A DNA stretch of 15,648 nt from positions 1-15,648 of the forward strand of contig JABMQR010000067.1 of assembly GCA_013202335.1 (NCBI GenBank). The letters run 5' to 3'. Source of the DNA: Bacteroidota bacterium (GTDB lineage: Bacteria; Spirochaetota; Spirochaetia; JABMQR01). The notes below the pieces were generated by a model that was not told the DNA's origin, searched no databases, and worked only from the letters and a program-made list of their open reading frames with translations. Of the stretch, positions 1 through 7,386 are shown one piece after another. Position numbers and translations under genes: made by a program. The number at the start of each line of letters is the position of its first letter. The stretch's first letter is position 1.

Positions 1-18
1 ATAAATCGGAGTAACTGT

Positions 19-345
19 ATGGGTGTATTTGGGATTATATTATTAGTACTTTTTGTTATTGTCTGTATTTTATTAGTGCTGCTTGTTGTAGTTCAGGGTG
101 AAAACAGTCAAGGACTTGGAGGAATTTTTGGTGGCGCAAGTGATACTACATTTGGGTCACAATCAAGTAACATTATGACAAAAATTACGTATATAGCGGG
201 GGCCTCGTTTCTGATCCTTGCTTTTGGGTTAGGTTTTTTGAGTCGAACACCTGACACCCCTAATCTTCTTGATTCTGTTCAGAATGATACCGTTGTTGAA
301 CAGACTAAAAATTGGTGGAATGATACTGAAACTGAATCTGAATAA
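19..345 (+). CDS. secG: Preprotein translocase subunit SecG
   Basis: SecG is the small accessory subunit of the SecYEG channel in the inner membrane, where it assists SecA-driven protein export. The 108-residue product has the family layout: a first membrane helix at about residues 3-25, a Gly-rich cytoplasmic loop with the GLGGIFGG and TFGSQSSN signatures at about 31-51, and a second helix at about 55-76. An acidic C-terminal tail follows, a little longer than in many SecG proteins. A GGAG site lies about 8 bases before the ATG, right at the window edge. It opens a same-strand run of envelope and protein-processing genes. Family assignment is firm from the loop motif plus the two-helix topology. 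Confidence 0.95.
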   Translation: MGVFGIILLVLFVIVCILLVLLVVVQGENSQGLGGIFGGASDTTFGSQSSNIMTKITYIAGASFLILAFGLGFLSRTPDTPNLLDSVQNDTVVEQTKNWWNDTETESE

Positions 346-368
346 TTCATTTCAGTAAGGAGTAGATT

Positions 369-782
369 ATGAAAGTAGGCATTGTAGTTTTATATGAGTC
401 TTCAAAGCAGAAAATCCTTGAGATTGCTAAGGGACTTGCCGAAGGCGTATCCCAAAATGGACATAATGCTGAAATCATTGATGCTGTTCTTGAATCTGAG
501 AAAAAGCTGACTTTTTATAATTATTTAATTTTTGGAACAGAAGCAAGTACAACCTTTGGTGGTAAAATACCGAAAAATGTACAATTTTATCTTGCTCAGT
601 GCGGTTCAGTCTCAGGAAAAAGGTCTTTTGCTTTTATTCTTAAAAAAGGATTTAGAACTGGCAGAACATTGAGTACTCTTATGAAAGCTATGGAATTTGA
701 AGGAATGTTCATTAAATATTCTGAAGTTTTAAAGCGAAAAGAAGATGGTAAGGAAATTGGAAAAAGATTACGAATAAAGTAA
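369..782 (+). CDS. Flavodoxin-like domain protein
   Basis: The 137-residue protein has the alternating strand-helix pattern of a flavodoxin fold: a first strand KVGIVVLYES, a helix at about residues 14-30, and a strand YNYLIFGTEAS near 51-61. These are followed by a helix that includes KIPKNVQFYL and a strand ending in GKRSFAFIL. The usual FMN phosphate loop (T/SxTGNT) is not recognisable: the equivalent position reads YESSKQKI. FMN binding is therefore uncertain, and this may be a degenerate or non-flavin member. AGTAAGGAG lies just upstream of the ATG. It sits 23 bases after secG and 38 bases before the parvulin gene, so it is probably co-transcribed with both. Redox partner and substrate cannot be read from sequence. 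Confidence 0.7.
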   Translation: MKVGIVVLYESSKQKILEIAKGLAEGVSQNGHNAEIIDAVLESEKKLTFYNYLIFGTEASTTFGGKIPKNVQFYLAQCGSVSGKRSFAFILKKGFRTGRTLSTLMKAMEFEGMFIKYSEVLKRKEDGKEIGKRLRIK

Positions 783-820
783 ATGATTGCTGCAGATAGA
801 AGTTGAACGGAGTACAAAAA

Positions 821-1849
821 ATGAAAATAAAACGAATATTACTAGTAATTCTTATTTTATCGGCAGTCTTTTTCCCTGCCTATTCACAAATGATGTTGCA
901 GCCCGTTGCCGCTGTAAATTTATTGCGTTCAGAAATGATCACTCGTGAGGCTCTGGATGCTAAAGTTACTGAATTACAGGCAGCAAACAGTGATCAGGTA
1001 ATAAATGAGTCGGAAGTACTTGATATAATGATTAATGATATTCTGGTATTACAGGGAGCTGAACAAGCTGGAGTTGTTTTATTAGAAAAAGATTTAGACA
1101 CTTTAGTTGCAAATCAGAAAAGTTCTGTAGAAAGTCAAATAGGACGTGCTTTAACCTATGAAGAATTTTCAAGCGTAGTATTACAGGCATATAACATGAC
1201 TCTGGAAAACTTACGTATAAAAATCAAACAAAATTATATTGTTAACACTTATATTAGACAAGAAAAAAATGAAATGGTAAGTAATATTCCCGGTCCATCT
1301 GATGATGATATAAAAACTTTTCATAAAAAAAATGCTGCAAGCTTTATTAACTCTGAATATATTCACTTAAGTCATATATTTATTAGTAAGAGTGATCCTG
1401 CAATTCAGAATCCAAAAGAGAAAGCTGATACCGTATATCGTCAATTTGAATATGGTACAAAAAGTTATGATGCATTAGTATTAGAATTTTCTCAGGATGA
1501 ATCCTCTAAATTCCTGGGTGGAGATATTGGATGGTTTGCAATTGATGATACAGTCAGCCGACAAATTTTTAATGATACTTTTTTTGATGCGGTATTCTTA
1601 CTCGAGACTGGTGATGTATCCAAGGTGTTGGAATCAAGAACCGGATATCATATAGTTAAAATTCTCGATCATACGTATCCAAAATTACTGTCGCTAGATG
1701 ATCCGTTAAGTCCTGATAACGCTATGACCGTTAGACAATATATCAGTCAAACGCTTTATGTTGAAAAACAACAGAAAGTTTTCTCAGCTGCAGTTTCTGA
1801 ACTTGTTAAAGAATTACGGTCAGAAGCAGAAATAACAATTCTTTTATAA
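821..1849 (+). CDS. SurA-like periplasmic peptidyl-prolyl isomerase (parvulin)
   Basis: This is a predicted exported foldase that catalyses prolyl cis-trans isomerisation and probably chaperones outer-membrane or periplasmic proteins. I place the start at ATG 821 because CGGAGT lies 8 bases before it; an in-frame TTG at 803 has no such site. The 342-residue product starts with a signal peptide, with cleavage likely after AYS at residue 22. A helical SurA_N-like region spans about 40-155, and one parvulin domain about 178-285. The domain shows the HLSHIFIS strand, the SQDESSKFLGGDIGWF core and the SRTGYHIVKIL end strand. E. coli SurA has two parvulin domains and this has one, closer to PrsA or to minimal SurA proteins. 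It is followed 23 bases later by nusB. Confidence 0.88.
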   Translation: MKIKRILLVILILSAVFFPAYSQMMLQPVAAVNLLRSEMITREALDAKVTELQAANSDQVINESEVLDIMINDILVLQGAEQAGVVLLEKDLDTLVANQKSSVESQIGRALTYEEFSSVVLQAYNMTLENLRIKIKQNYIVNTYIRQEKNEMVSNIPGPSDDDIKTFHKKNAASFINSEYIHLSHIFISKSDPAIQNPKEKADTVYRQFEYGTKSYDALVLEFSQDESSKFLGGDIGWFAIDDTVSRQIFNDTFFDAVFLLETGDVSKVLESRTGYHIVKILDHTYPKLLSLDDPLSPDNAMTVRQYISQTLYVEKQQKVFSAAVSELVKELRSEAEITILL

Positions 1850-1872
1850 AGGCGGATGGACTTGTCCAGATT
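1849..1872 (+). promoter_or_regulatory. nusB ribosome binding site split from the ATG by a small palindrome
   Basis: The best Shine-Dalgarno-like stretch before nusB, AAGGCGGA at 1849-1856, is too far from ATG 1873 for normal spacing. Between them lies the perfect 12-base palindrome TGGACTTGTCCA (1857-1868). If it folds away, the site ends up 4-5 bases from the start codon. The palindrome and distances are seen directly; the folding idea is inference, and a two-base loop is strained. Confidence 0.35.
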
Positions 1873-2295
1873 ATGAGTTCAAGACATAAAGCTCGTGAAT
1901 ATGCCTTAAAAGCGCTATTCACACTCGATTTTCATAAAAACTTAAAGCAATTGGATACTATTGAATATTACCCCACTTTGACTGAGAAAGAAATTTCTGA
2001 ACTGCATGATGAGACAGGAATATATGTTAGATATTTAGTAAGCGGGACTCTTCAAAATCTTGAGAGTATTGACAATTTAATTGTTAAATACTCAAATAAC
2101 AGAGCTATTGAGAAAATACATCGCGTTGATAGATGTATCTTACGTCTTAGCCTCTTTATGATGCTTTTTCAAAAAAATTTATCTCCTAATGTTATAATTG
2201 ATGAAGCAGTAAAATTATCTCAGGAATACAGCAGCGATATAAATTACAAATTTATAAATGGTTTACTGGACTCTATTCGAAAGAAAGAATTATGA
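1873..2295 (+). CDS. nusB: Transcription antitermination factor NusB
   Basis: NusB binds boxA RNA with NusE (S10) in the antitermination complex used mainly on rRNA operons. The product is 140 residues, the usual length, and all helical. It has the N-terminal signature SSRHKAREYALKALFTLDF at residues 2-20, the conserved VDRCILRLSLF segment near the middle, and the C-terminal NVIIDEAVKLSQEYSSD and FINGLLDSI segments. It overlaps map by four bases (ATGA), indicating translational coupling. Ribosome binding site spacing upstream is poor. The family call is secure. Confidence 0.95.
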   Translation: MSSRHKAREYALKALFTLDFHKNLKQLDTIEYYPTLTEKEISELHDETGIYVRYLVSGTLQNLESIDNLIVKYSNNRAIEKIHRVDRCILRLSLFMMLFQKNLSPNVIIDEAVKLSQEYSSDINYKFINGLLDSIRKKEL

Positions 2296-3038
2296 TTACA
2301 TTAAAAACAGAAAAACAGATAGAGGGAATTCGAAAATCCGCTAAAATATTGGCATCTTTGCATCGTGAATTAAACGTTGTTATGAAAGAAGGTGTGACAA
2401 CTAAGGAAATTGACAAATTTTGTTATGATTTTATAGTTGGACACAATGCAAAACCTGCATTTTTAGGCTATATGGATTATCCTGCTTCCTCCTGTATTTC
2501 TGTAAATGAAGAAGTTATACATGGTATACCTGGGAAACGGGTTTTATGCGACGGAGATATTGTGAGCATAGATCTTGGAGTTGTTCTGGATGGATATTTC
2601 AGTGATGCAGCACAAACAATTATTATCGGTAATGCAGACATGGAAACAACAAAACTTGTTCAAGTTACCAAACAGTGTCTTGAAGCTGCAATTAAAGCAG
2701 CGGAAACGGGTAAACGTATTAGTGATATATCCAAGGCTGTGTATGCTCTTGCAAAAAAGAATGGCTATGGTGTAGTACGGGAATATTGTGGTCATGGTGT
2801 TGGGTTGGCATTGCATGAAGAGCCACAAATTTCTAATTATGTAAGTTCAGGGCAAAACCCGAGAATTAGACCGGGTATGGTTCTTGCGATTGAACCTATG
2901 ATAAACATGGGGTCAAGAAAGATAATTCATTTACCTGATGGTTGGACAGTTGTAACCGCTGACTCCCTACCATCAGCTCATTGGGAACATACGATTGCGG
3001 TACATAAGGATCACATAGAGGTGTTGACTGCTTTTTAA
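2292..3038 (+). CDS. map: Methionine aminopeptidase, type I
   Basis: This cytoplasmic metalloenzyme removes the initiator methionine from new proteins with small second residues. At 248 residues it is a standard type I enzyme with no N-terminal zinc-finger extension. All metal ligands are visible: D94 (VSIDLGV), D105 (GYFSDAAQT), H168 (YCGHGVG), E201 (AIEPMINM) and E232 (HWEHTIAV). The substrate-binding histidines H77 (VIHGIPG) and H175 (ALHEEP) are also there. The ATG lies within the nusB stop (ATGA) and there is only a weak purine-rich site before it, so translation probably depends on nusB. In many bacteria map sits near secY; here it is beside nusB and export-quality genes. Confidence 0.97.
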   Translation: MITLKTEKQIEGIRKSAKILASLHRELNVVMKEGVTTKEIDKFCYDFIVGHNAKPAFLGYMDYPASSCISVNEEVIHGIPGKRVLCDGDIVSIDLGVVLDGYFSDAAQTIIIGNADMETTKLVQVTKQCLEAAIKAAETGKRISDISKAVYALAKKNGYGVVREYCGHGVGLALHEEPQISNYVSSGQNPRIRPGMVLAIEPMINMGSRKIIHLPDGWTVVTADSLPSAHWEHTIAVHKDHIEVLTAF

Positions 3039-3060
3039 TATCTTTCATGTGAGGTGATTT

Positions 3061-4575
3061 ATGACAAAAGAAAATTCTCTTAAAAATGTAAGGCTTACAG
3101 TAGTACTTATTGTAATTTTTGTTTTACTGGCGGGCAGCATTTTTGCGGTAGGTTTATATACTCCTATCTCTGGTGATCCTGAGGTTGAACAATCATCAAC
3201 TGGCGCTTTACGCGAACTTACCAGTAATCAAACATCAGATATTGCAAATATTGTAACCCTGCAAAACTCATTCAATGCAGTGGTAGAATCTGTTCTGCCC
3301 TCAGTTGTGGAAATAGATGTAACTCAGACAATAGTAAGGGATAACAGTCAATCGTTTGGTGGATTGCCCTGGTTTTTTGACGACCCGGATTCAGATGAAT
3401 ATGAAGCTGAAAGTTTAGGGTCAGGTGTTATTTTTAAAAGAGTAGGAGATTCCTTCTACATTTTAACTAATCACCATGTGGCAGGTGAAGCTGATCAAAT
3501 TGAAGTTGTCCTTTCAGATGAGCGTTCTTACACCTCCCAATTGGTTGGGACAGATTCACGAAGAGATTTAGCAATAGTAACGTTTTCAACTGAAGAGCGG
3601 GATATTCCAATTGCTCCCCTTGGTGATTCAACCGATTTGAAAGTTGGTGACTGGGTATTAGCAATGGGCAGCCCTTTTGGGTATTTTTCGAGTGTTACAG
3701 CTGGAATTGTAAGTGCACTAGGTCGTTCCGGACGCGATATTAATAATTTAAATGATTTTATTCAGACTGATGCGTCAATTAATCAGGGAAATTCAGGTGG
3801 ACCACTTGTAAATATTTGGGGCGAAGTTATTGGGATAAACACTTGGATTGCAGCACCTACCGGAGGAAATATAGGATTGGGTTTTTCTATACCCATAAAT
3901 AACGCAAAAGAGATAATTGAAGAAATCCTTGAATTTGGTCGTGTCCGAGACGGCTGGTTAGGTGTTTCTATGATTGATACTTACGAATTTGATCTTTTTT
4001 TTGAGGACTTAGGGTTAAAAGATGCTGAGGGTGTTTTCGTAGCAAATGTTTATTTAAACTCTCCGGCGTATAAAGGTGGTTTACGACCTGGTGATTTAGT
4101 AACAGAATTCAATTCCCTTAAAGTAGCAGATACAGAAGAACTTTCCCGTTTGATCAGTAATGCAAAAATTGGAGTTACTGTTATTTTGTCGGTACTCAGA
4201 CGCGGTGAATATTTTGAATTGGAAGTAGTCCTGGATGAAAGAGAGAGTGAAGATGAAATAGAAAATAATACGGGTAAATTGTGGCCTGGTGTTATTGTTC
4301 AGCCTCTTGATGATCAGAGTAGAAGCTCTCTTAACTTATCTCAAAAAGATAAGGGTCTTCTTTTGATGTATATGAGCGGTATTAGTAATTCTAATCCCTT
4401 TTATCTTGCTGGACTGCAAAATTATGATGTAATAACAAAAATTAATAATATACAGATAAAATCAGTAGCAGATTTTTATAAAGCAATTGAGGATCATGTT
4501 TTACGTTCCTATAAAATCACATATATCAGAAATGGTGAAACTAAAACTACATTAGTAGAAAGGCAGGTATTATGA
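3061..4575 (+). CDS. HtrA/DegP-family periplasmic serine protease with two PDZ domains
   Basis: This is a predicted membrane-anchored or exported trypsin-fold protease of envelope quality control. The 504-residue product has an N-terminal hydrophobic segment at residues 11-32 without a clear cleavage site, so a signal anchor is likely. A linker leads into the protease domain at about 70-290 with catalytic H139 (TNHHVA), D169 (SRRDLAIV) and S245 (NQGNSGGPLV). PDZ1 spans about 298-393 (DGWLGVSM, NSPAYKGGLRPGDLV). A second, more divergent PDZ spans about 407-500 (LAGLQNYDVITKINN). GAGGTGA precedes the ATG. It overlaps the next gene by ATGA. Length and domain order fit DegP/DegQ-type proteins; which paralogue it matches cannot be settled here. 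Confidence 0.94.
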   Translation: MTKENSLKNVRLTVVLIVIFVLLAGSIFAVGLYTPISGDPEVEQSSTGALRELTSNQTSDIANIVTLQNSFNAVVESVLPSVVEIDVTQTIVRDNSQSFGGLPWFFDDPDSDEYEAESLGSGVIFKRVGDSFYILTNHHVAGEADQIEVVLSDERSYTSQLVGTDSRRDLAIVTFSTEERDIPIAPLGDSTDLKVGDWVLAMGSPFGYFSSVTAGIVSALGRSGRDINNLNDFIQTDASINQGNSGGPLVNIWGEVIGINTWIAAPTGGNIGLGFSIPINNAKEIIEEILEFGRVRDGWLGVSMIDTYEFDLFFEDLGLKDAEGVFVANVYLNSPAYKGGLRPGDLVTEFNSLKVADTEELSRLISNAKIGVTVILSVLRRGEYFELEVVLDERESEDEIENNTGKLWPGVIVQPLDDQSRSSLNLSQKDKGLLLMYMSGISNSNPFYLAGLQNYDVITKINNIQIKSVADFYKAIEDHVLRSYKITYIRNGETKTTLVERQVL

Positions 4576-5180
4576 ACAAAGAGTTCCTTTCCCCGGAGAT
4601 GGTTAGAAACAATGCATTAAAACTTGTACATAAAATTCATAAAGAAAATGATTTTGTTCCTGATATTATTTACTCTTTATTACGGGGAGGAGCATATCTG
4701 GCAAATGTTTTTAGTGAATATTATAAGCTTGTTCGAAAGACAGGAAGACCCGTTTTTTATGCTGCTGTAGTTGCACGTTCATATACTGACATTCGGGAAC
4801 AATCAAGTGTTATGATTGACGGATGGACATATTCTCCAGAACATCTTCGTACAGGTGACAAAATTTTAATAGTAGATGATATTTTTGATACAGGAAAAAC
4901 TATTAATAAATTATGTGAAGTTATCATGGAAAAAGGAATTCCACGGAAAGATCTGAAAGTAGCTGTTCATGATTACAAAGTGCCTGTTTATAAAGAGGAG
5001 CATTTACCTTTTCAACCAGACTATTACTGTAGAAAACATATCATAAAATCTCCGGAAACTGATACGTGGATTCACTATATGAGTCATGAGTTTGTTGGAT
5101 TAACAATGGATGAAATATATGAAAATTATAATGATGCAGAGAGTGTTGAAATTCTTAAAGAATTAAAACTTAATAATTGA
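4572..5180 (+). CDS. Purine-type phosphoribosyltransferase (COG2236-like)
   Basis: This 202-residue cytoplasmic enzyme has a type I phosphoribosyltransferase fold. The diagnostic PRPP-binding loop is KILIVDDIFDTGKT at about residues 97-110, with the two acidic residues followed by DTGKT. The SLLRGGAYLA loop near 36-45 supplies the pyrophosphate-binding turn. The overall pattern is closest to Gpt or hypoxanthine-guanine phosphoribosyltransferases of the COG2236 sort, so base salvage is the likely role, but the base (hypoxanthine, guanine or xanthine) cannot be told. It overlaps the HtrA gene by ATGA with AAGGCAGG upstream and is the last gene before the 5231-5257 terminator. Confidence 0.85.
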   Translation: MNKEFLSPEMVRNNALKLVHKIHKENDFVPDIIYSLLRGGAYLANVFSEYYKLVRKTGRPVFYAAVVARSYTDIREQSSVMIDGWTYSPEHLRTGDKILIVDDIFDTGKTINKLCEVIMEKGIPRKDLKVAVHDYKVPVYKEEHLPFQPDYYCRKHIIKSPETDTWIHYMSHEFVGLTMDEIYENYNDAESVEILKELKLNN

Positions 5181-5230
5181 GGCAATTGAAAAAAACCAAG
5201 AATGAAACTTCTGTAAAGTTTATAAAGTTT

Positions 5231-5260
5231 AAAGGCTATCCAAAATGGATAGCCTTTTTC
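5231..5260 (+). terminator. Rho-independent terminator after the secG-phosphoribosyltransferase run
   Basis: A perfect 11-bp stem, AAAGGCTATCC (5231-5241) and GGATAGCCTTT (5247-5257), closes a five-base loop and runs into a T-tract. It lies 50 bases after the phosphoribosyltransferase stop. It also lies just downstream of the convergent lipoprotein frame, 20 bases beyond that frame's second stop at 5278, so it may act on both strands. The T-tract is better on the + side. Confidence 0.9.
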
Positions 5261-5277
5261 TTACAAGAACAATTTAT

Positions 5278-5379
5278 TTATAATAATTGAGTTGATGCAG
5301 TATTTTCATCTACAGTTTCCCAAATCCATTTATCAGAAGTGGCAGTAAACAAGGAAAAATTACCATTACTTGGTACATT
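5278..5379 (-). pseudogene. Cut-off C-terminal segment of the lipoprotein gene
   Basis: Directly beyond the TAA at 5380-5382, and in the same frame, 33 codons read as ordinary protein, including FSLFTATSDKWIWETVDE, and end at a second stop, TAA, at 5278-5280. The segment keeps the Ser/Thr-rich beta style of the lipoprotein and includes two tryptophans, which are unlikely in random AT-rich DNA. The TAA is one base from AAA (Lys). Either the gene was recently truncated, the stop is read through, or the base is a sequencing error. Confidence 0.55.
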
Positions 5380-6456
5380 TTAAAAATCCAGTATTTGGGT
5401 TGAAGAGACATTTGAATAGAACGTATCTGTAGAAGAGAACTCAATTGGAATTTCTGTAGTACTGGCGATATCATAATAATAGATATCAGAAAGACCCCCA
5501 ATAATCAGAAGCTCAGTCGTTGTGTCTAGTTTTGTAACAATTGTCATGGGTATAAAGAAAACAGAGGCTGTCGATCCCGAAGTATTGAGAACAATACTCA
5601 TAAACTCACTGGAATCTGCAGCATTTACCGCTGTAAAAGTGTCAGCTATATTATTTATTACTGTAGAAGTAATTAAAATCCCTTCATTTGTAACAAGATT
5701 TATGGTACCGCTATAAGCGTATGCTCCAATTATTGGAGAATTTTTAGCTGCATTGTCACTTACTGCAAAAACAGAATCAGTAAGTTCTGTCACAGTACTG
5801 AAAGAAGGAAACGCTAAATACTGATTTTTGAATCCTTTTGTTTCATCATAGTAGACAAAAATGAAATATTTGCTTCCCCCATTATCAATAAAATGGACGG
5901 TTGTAGGGATAACTAGAGAGCTAAAAGATCCAACAAGAGTTGAAGTCTTTGGAGTAGTATTAATATTAATAGAGTAAATTTCAATTTCATTAGATACTAT
6001 ATTATAGGTAATTGCATATACATCTGTTCCATCAAGGATAATATCAATTACATTAACATTTTCTAATCCTGAAACAACTGTAGAAGAACCTGGGGTCGCA
6101 AAAGAACCAACATACACTGATTTGAAACTATCTGCAGTATGAGCTGATGAGTAAACAAGGTTATGAGGAGTTCCGGGAACAAAAACAGCTTCAGAAACAG
6201 GTGTTGAAAAAGCTACATTATTCCATGTTGGATCTGCAGCAGAAATATCAGCTTTCTTAACAGATGTTCCATGAAGAATATACATAATATTTGTATCTTT
6301 ATAAAGAATATCTCTTACAGCTTCTGTAGCCAGGTCAGAATCAGCAATTTCAGTTGATTCAGATATTGTTAAAAAGATACCAGGACCATCCAGATTACAG
6401 GATAATATCCCAAAGAATAAGAGTAGGGATAATAGTATTGCTATAGTTTTATACAT
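5380..6456 (-). CDS. Putative lipoprotein, beta-rich, possibly truncated by an in-frame stop
   Basis: This is a predicted surface or periplasmic lipoprotein of unknown function. I start it at ATG 6456, because AAGGAG (6471-6466) lies 9 bases before it; an ATG at 6477 that touches the upstream stop places the same AAGGAG inside the frame. From 6456 the signal peptide runs to the lipobox GILSC with the lipidated Cys at residue 20. The body is rich in Thr, Ser, Val and Ile, with blade-like strands (VNVIDIILDGTDVYAITY, GLSDIYYYDI), suggesting a propeller or other all-beta fold. It ends at TAA 5380-5382 after STQILDF, but the same frame continues for 33 sensible codons to 5278. It forms an operon with the barrel-like gene upstream. 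No family recognised. Confidence 0.75.
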   Translation of the reverse strand: MYKTIAILLSLLLFFGILSCNLDGPGIFLTISESTEIADSDLATEAVRDILYKDTNIMYILHGTSVKKADISAADPTWNNVAFSTPVSEAVFVPGTPHNLVYSSAHTADSFKSVYVGSFATPGSSTVVSGLENVNVIDIILDGTDVYAITYNIVSNEIEIYSININTTPKTSTLVGSFSSLVIPTTVHFIDNGGSKYFIFVYYDETKGFKNQYLAFPSFSTVTELTDSVFAVSDNAAKNSPIIGAYAYSGTINLVTNEGILITSTVINNIADTFTAVNAADSSEFMSIVLNTSGSTASVFFIPMTIVTKLDTTTELLIIGGLSDIYYYDIASTTEIPIEFSSTDTFYSNVSSTQILDF

Positions 6457-6476
6457 AATTTTCGACTCCTTACTCA

Positions 6477-7094
6477 TTATTGAGTATATTTAATTGCGGC
6501 CTGAATTGTCAGGAAATTAGCATACGAAGTTTTACTGCTGTCATCACCAAAATAGAGTTCCGGAATGAACCAGTAAGCTGTGCGAAGTCCAAGTCCCCAC
6601 TCATCATTTATATTCCAGTATGCACTAAGTTCAGGTTTTACCATTAAACCAAAATAGTGCTGATCATCAAAAGAGCTATAAACACCACCCACAGCAATGG
6701 ATATTGGAAGATCAAATTCACCTTTGATTAATAAATGAGAAAATTTTGCAAGTACCGGAACCGAAATATACAACCGCTTATCCAAAGATCTTGCAAACCC
6801 ATAACCAAGTTCAGCACCTATCGAAGATTTGTGATCAATAAAAGCTTCCCATCCAAGTGATATATATCCGCCAACTTTCATCGAACCGGTAACTACCGGA
6901 GGTGTTGCTGAAGGATTCCAGATAAATAAATTTATGAGCGGAGCTGCACTAACTGAGTAAATCTGATCTCCAAGATCATATCGATAGATTGGAGGGTCGT
7001 AGGTATTTTCTTCAATAACAGGTTGGTCTTGTGCTGAAACCATTACAGCTGATATTAATAGGAAAAATACAAATAAACTTATTAATTTTTTCAT
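6477..7094 (-). CDS. Small outer-membrane barrel-like exported protein
   Basis: The 205-residue product begins with a clear signal peptide, with cleavage likely after VSA near residue 21 and mature protein starting QDQP. The rest is made of alternating amphipathic strands rich in aromatic residues and glycine (GGYISLGWEAF, IGAELGYGFA, GVYSSFDD, YFGLMVKPELSAYW, WGLGLRTAYWF), ending in the strand TIQAAIKYTQ. This resembles small eight-strand-type outer-membrane barrels of spirochaetes, but the terminal residue is Gln rather than the usual aromatic residue, so barrel insertion is inference. GAAGGAAG lies 7 bases before the ATG. Its stop overlaps by one base an ATG of the downstream lipoprotein frame. 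The two probably act together at the envelope. Confidence 0.65.
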   Translation of the reverse strand: MKKLISLFVFFLLISAVMVSAQDQPVIEENTYDPPIYRYDLGDQIYSVSAAPLINLFIWNPSATPPVVTGSMKVGGYISLGWEAFIDHKSSIGAELGYGFARSLDKRLYISVPVLAKFSHLLIKGEFDLPISIAVGGVYSSFDDQHYFGLMVKPELSAYWNINDEWGLGLRTAYWFIPELYFGDDSSKTSYANFLTIQAAIKYTQ

Positions 7095-7150
7095 AGATGA
7101 ACTTCCTTCACTTGTTAAGTATGCTTTTGTATTCTTAGATAATATAAAGC

Positions 7151-7179
7151 ATGATAGCAGAATGTATAATCATCATCAA
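7151..7179 (-). promoter_or_regulatory. Sigma-70-type promoter for the barrel/lipoprotein pair
   Basis: On the - strand, TTGATG (7179-7174) and TATCAT (7156-7151) are separated by exactly 17 bases. Transcription would start about 50 bases before the ATG at 7094. Its -35 lies 18 bases from the inverted repeat at 7197-7218. Confidence 0.5.
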
Positions 7180-7196
7180 CTCATTATATAAAACCA

Positions 7197-7218
7197 TCAA
7201 GGTTACTGAGAACCTTGA
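7197..7218. promoter_or_regulatory. Perfect inverted repeat between divergent promoters
   Basis: TCAAGGTT, then six bases, then AACCTTGA form an 8-bp perfect inverted repeat. Its right arm overlaps the -35 box of the rightward folD promoter, and the leftward promoter's -35 is 18 bases away on the other side. This is a good place for a regulator binding to both promoters. There is no T-tract on the + side, which argues against a terminator. Confidence 0.45.
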
Positions 7219-7243
7219 AATATGACCAAAAAATAAGTATAAC
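7215..7243 (+). promoter_or_regulatory. Sigma-70-type promoter for folD-miaB-lapA
   Basis: TTGAAA (7215-7220), a 17-base spacer and TATAAC (7238-7243) each match consensus at five of six positions. It would give a leader of about 135 bases before folD. That leader contains a second hairpin: ATACGAAGA (7282-7290) pairs with TTTTCGTAT (7302-7310), with one G-T pair. Confidence 0.55.
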
Positions 7244-7386
7244 TATTATAGATATTTATAAAATGTTTAAAAATTGAATCCATACGAAGATCAAAAAGTT
7301 ATTTTCGTATTTATGTTTTATAAAAGAATTACCAAACAAAATCACAACAAACAGTAACGTGAATTGTAACAAAAAAGAGGATGAAA

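Noticed and set aside
5205..5221. AAACTT/AAGTTT hairpin before the main terminator
   Set aside because: Weak A/T stem without a T-tract, next to a much stronger terminator.
5310..5501. - strand open frame of 63 codons near the lipoprotein end
   Set aside because: Out of frame with the lipoprotein continuation and without a ribosome site; the in-frame continuation explains the region better.
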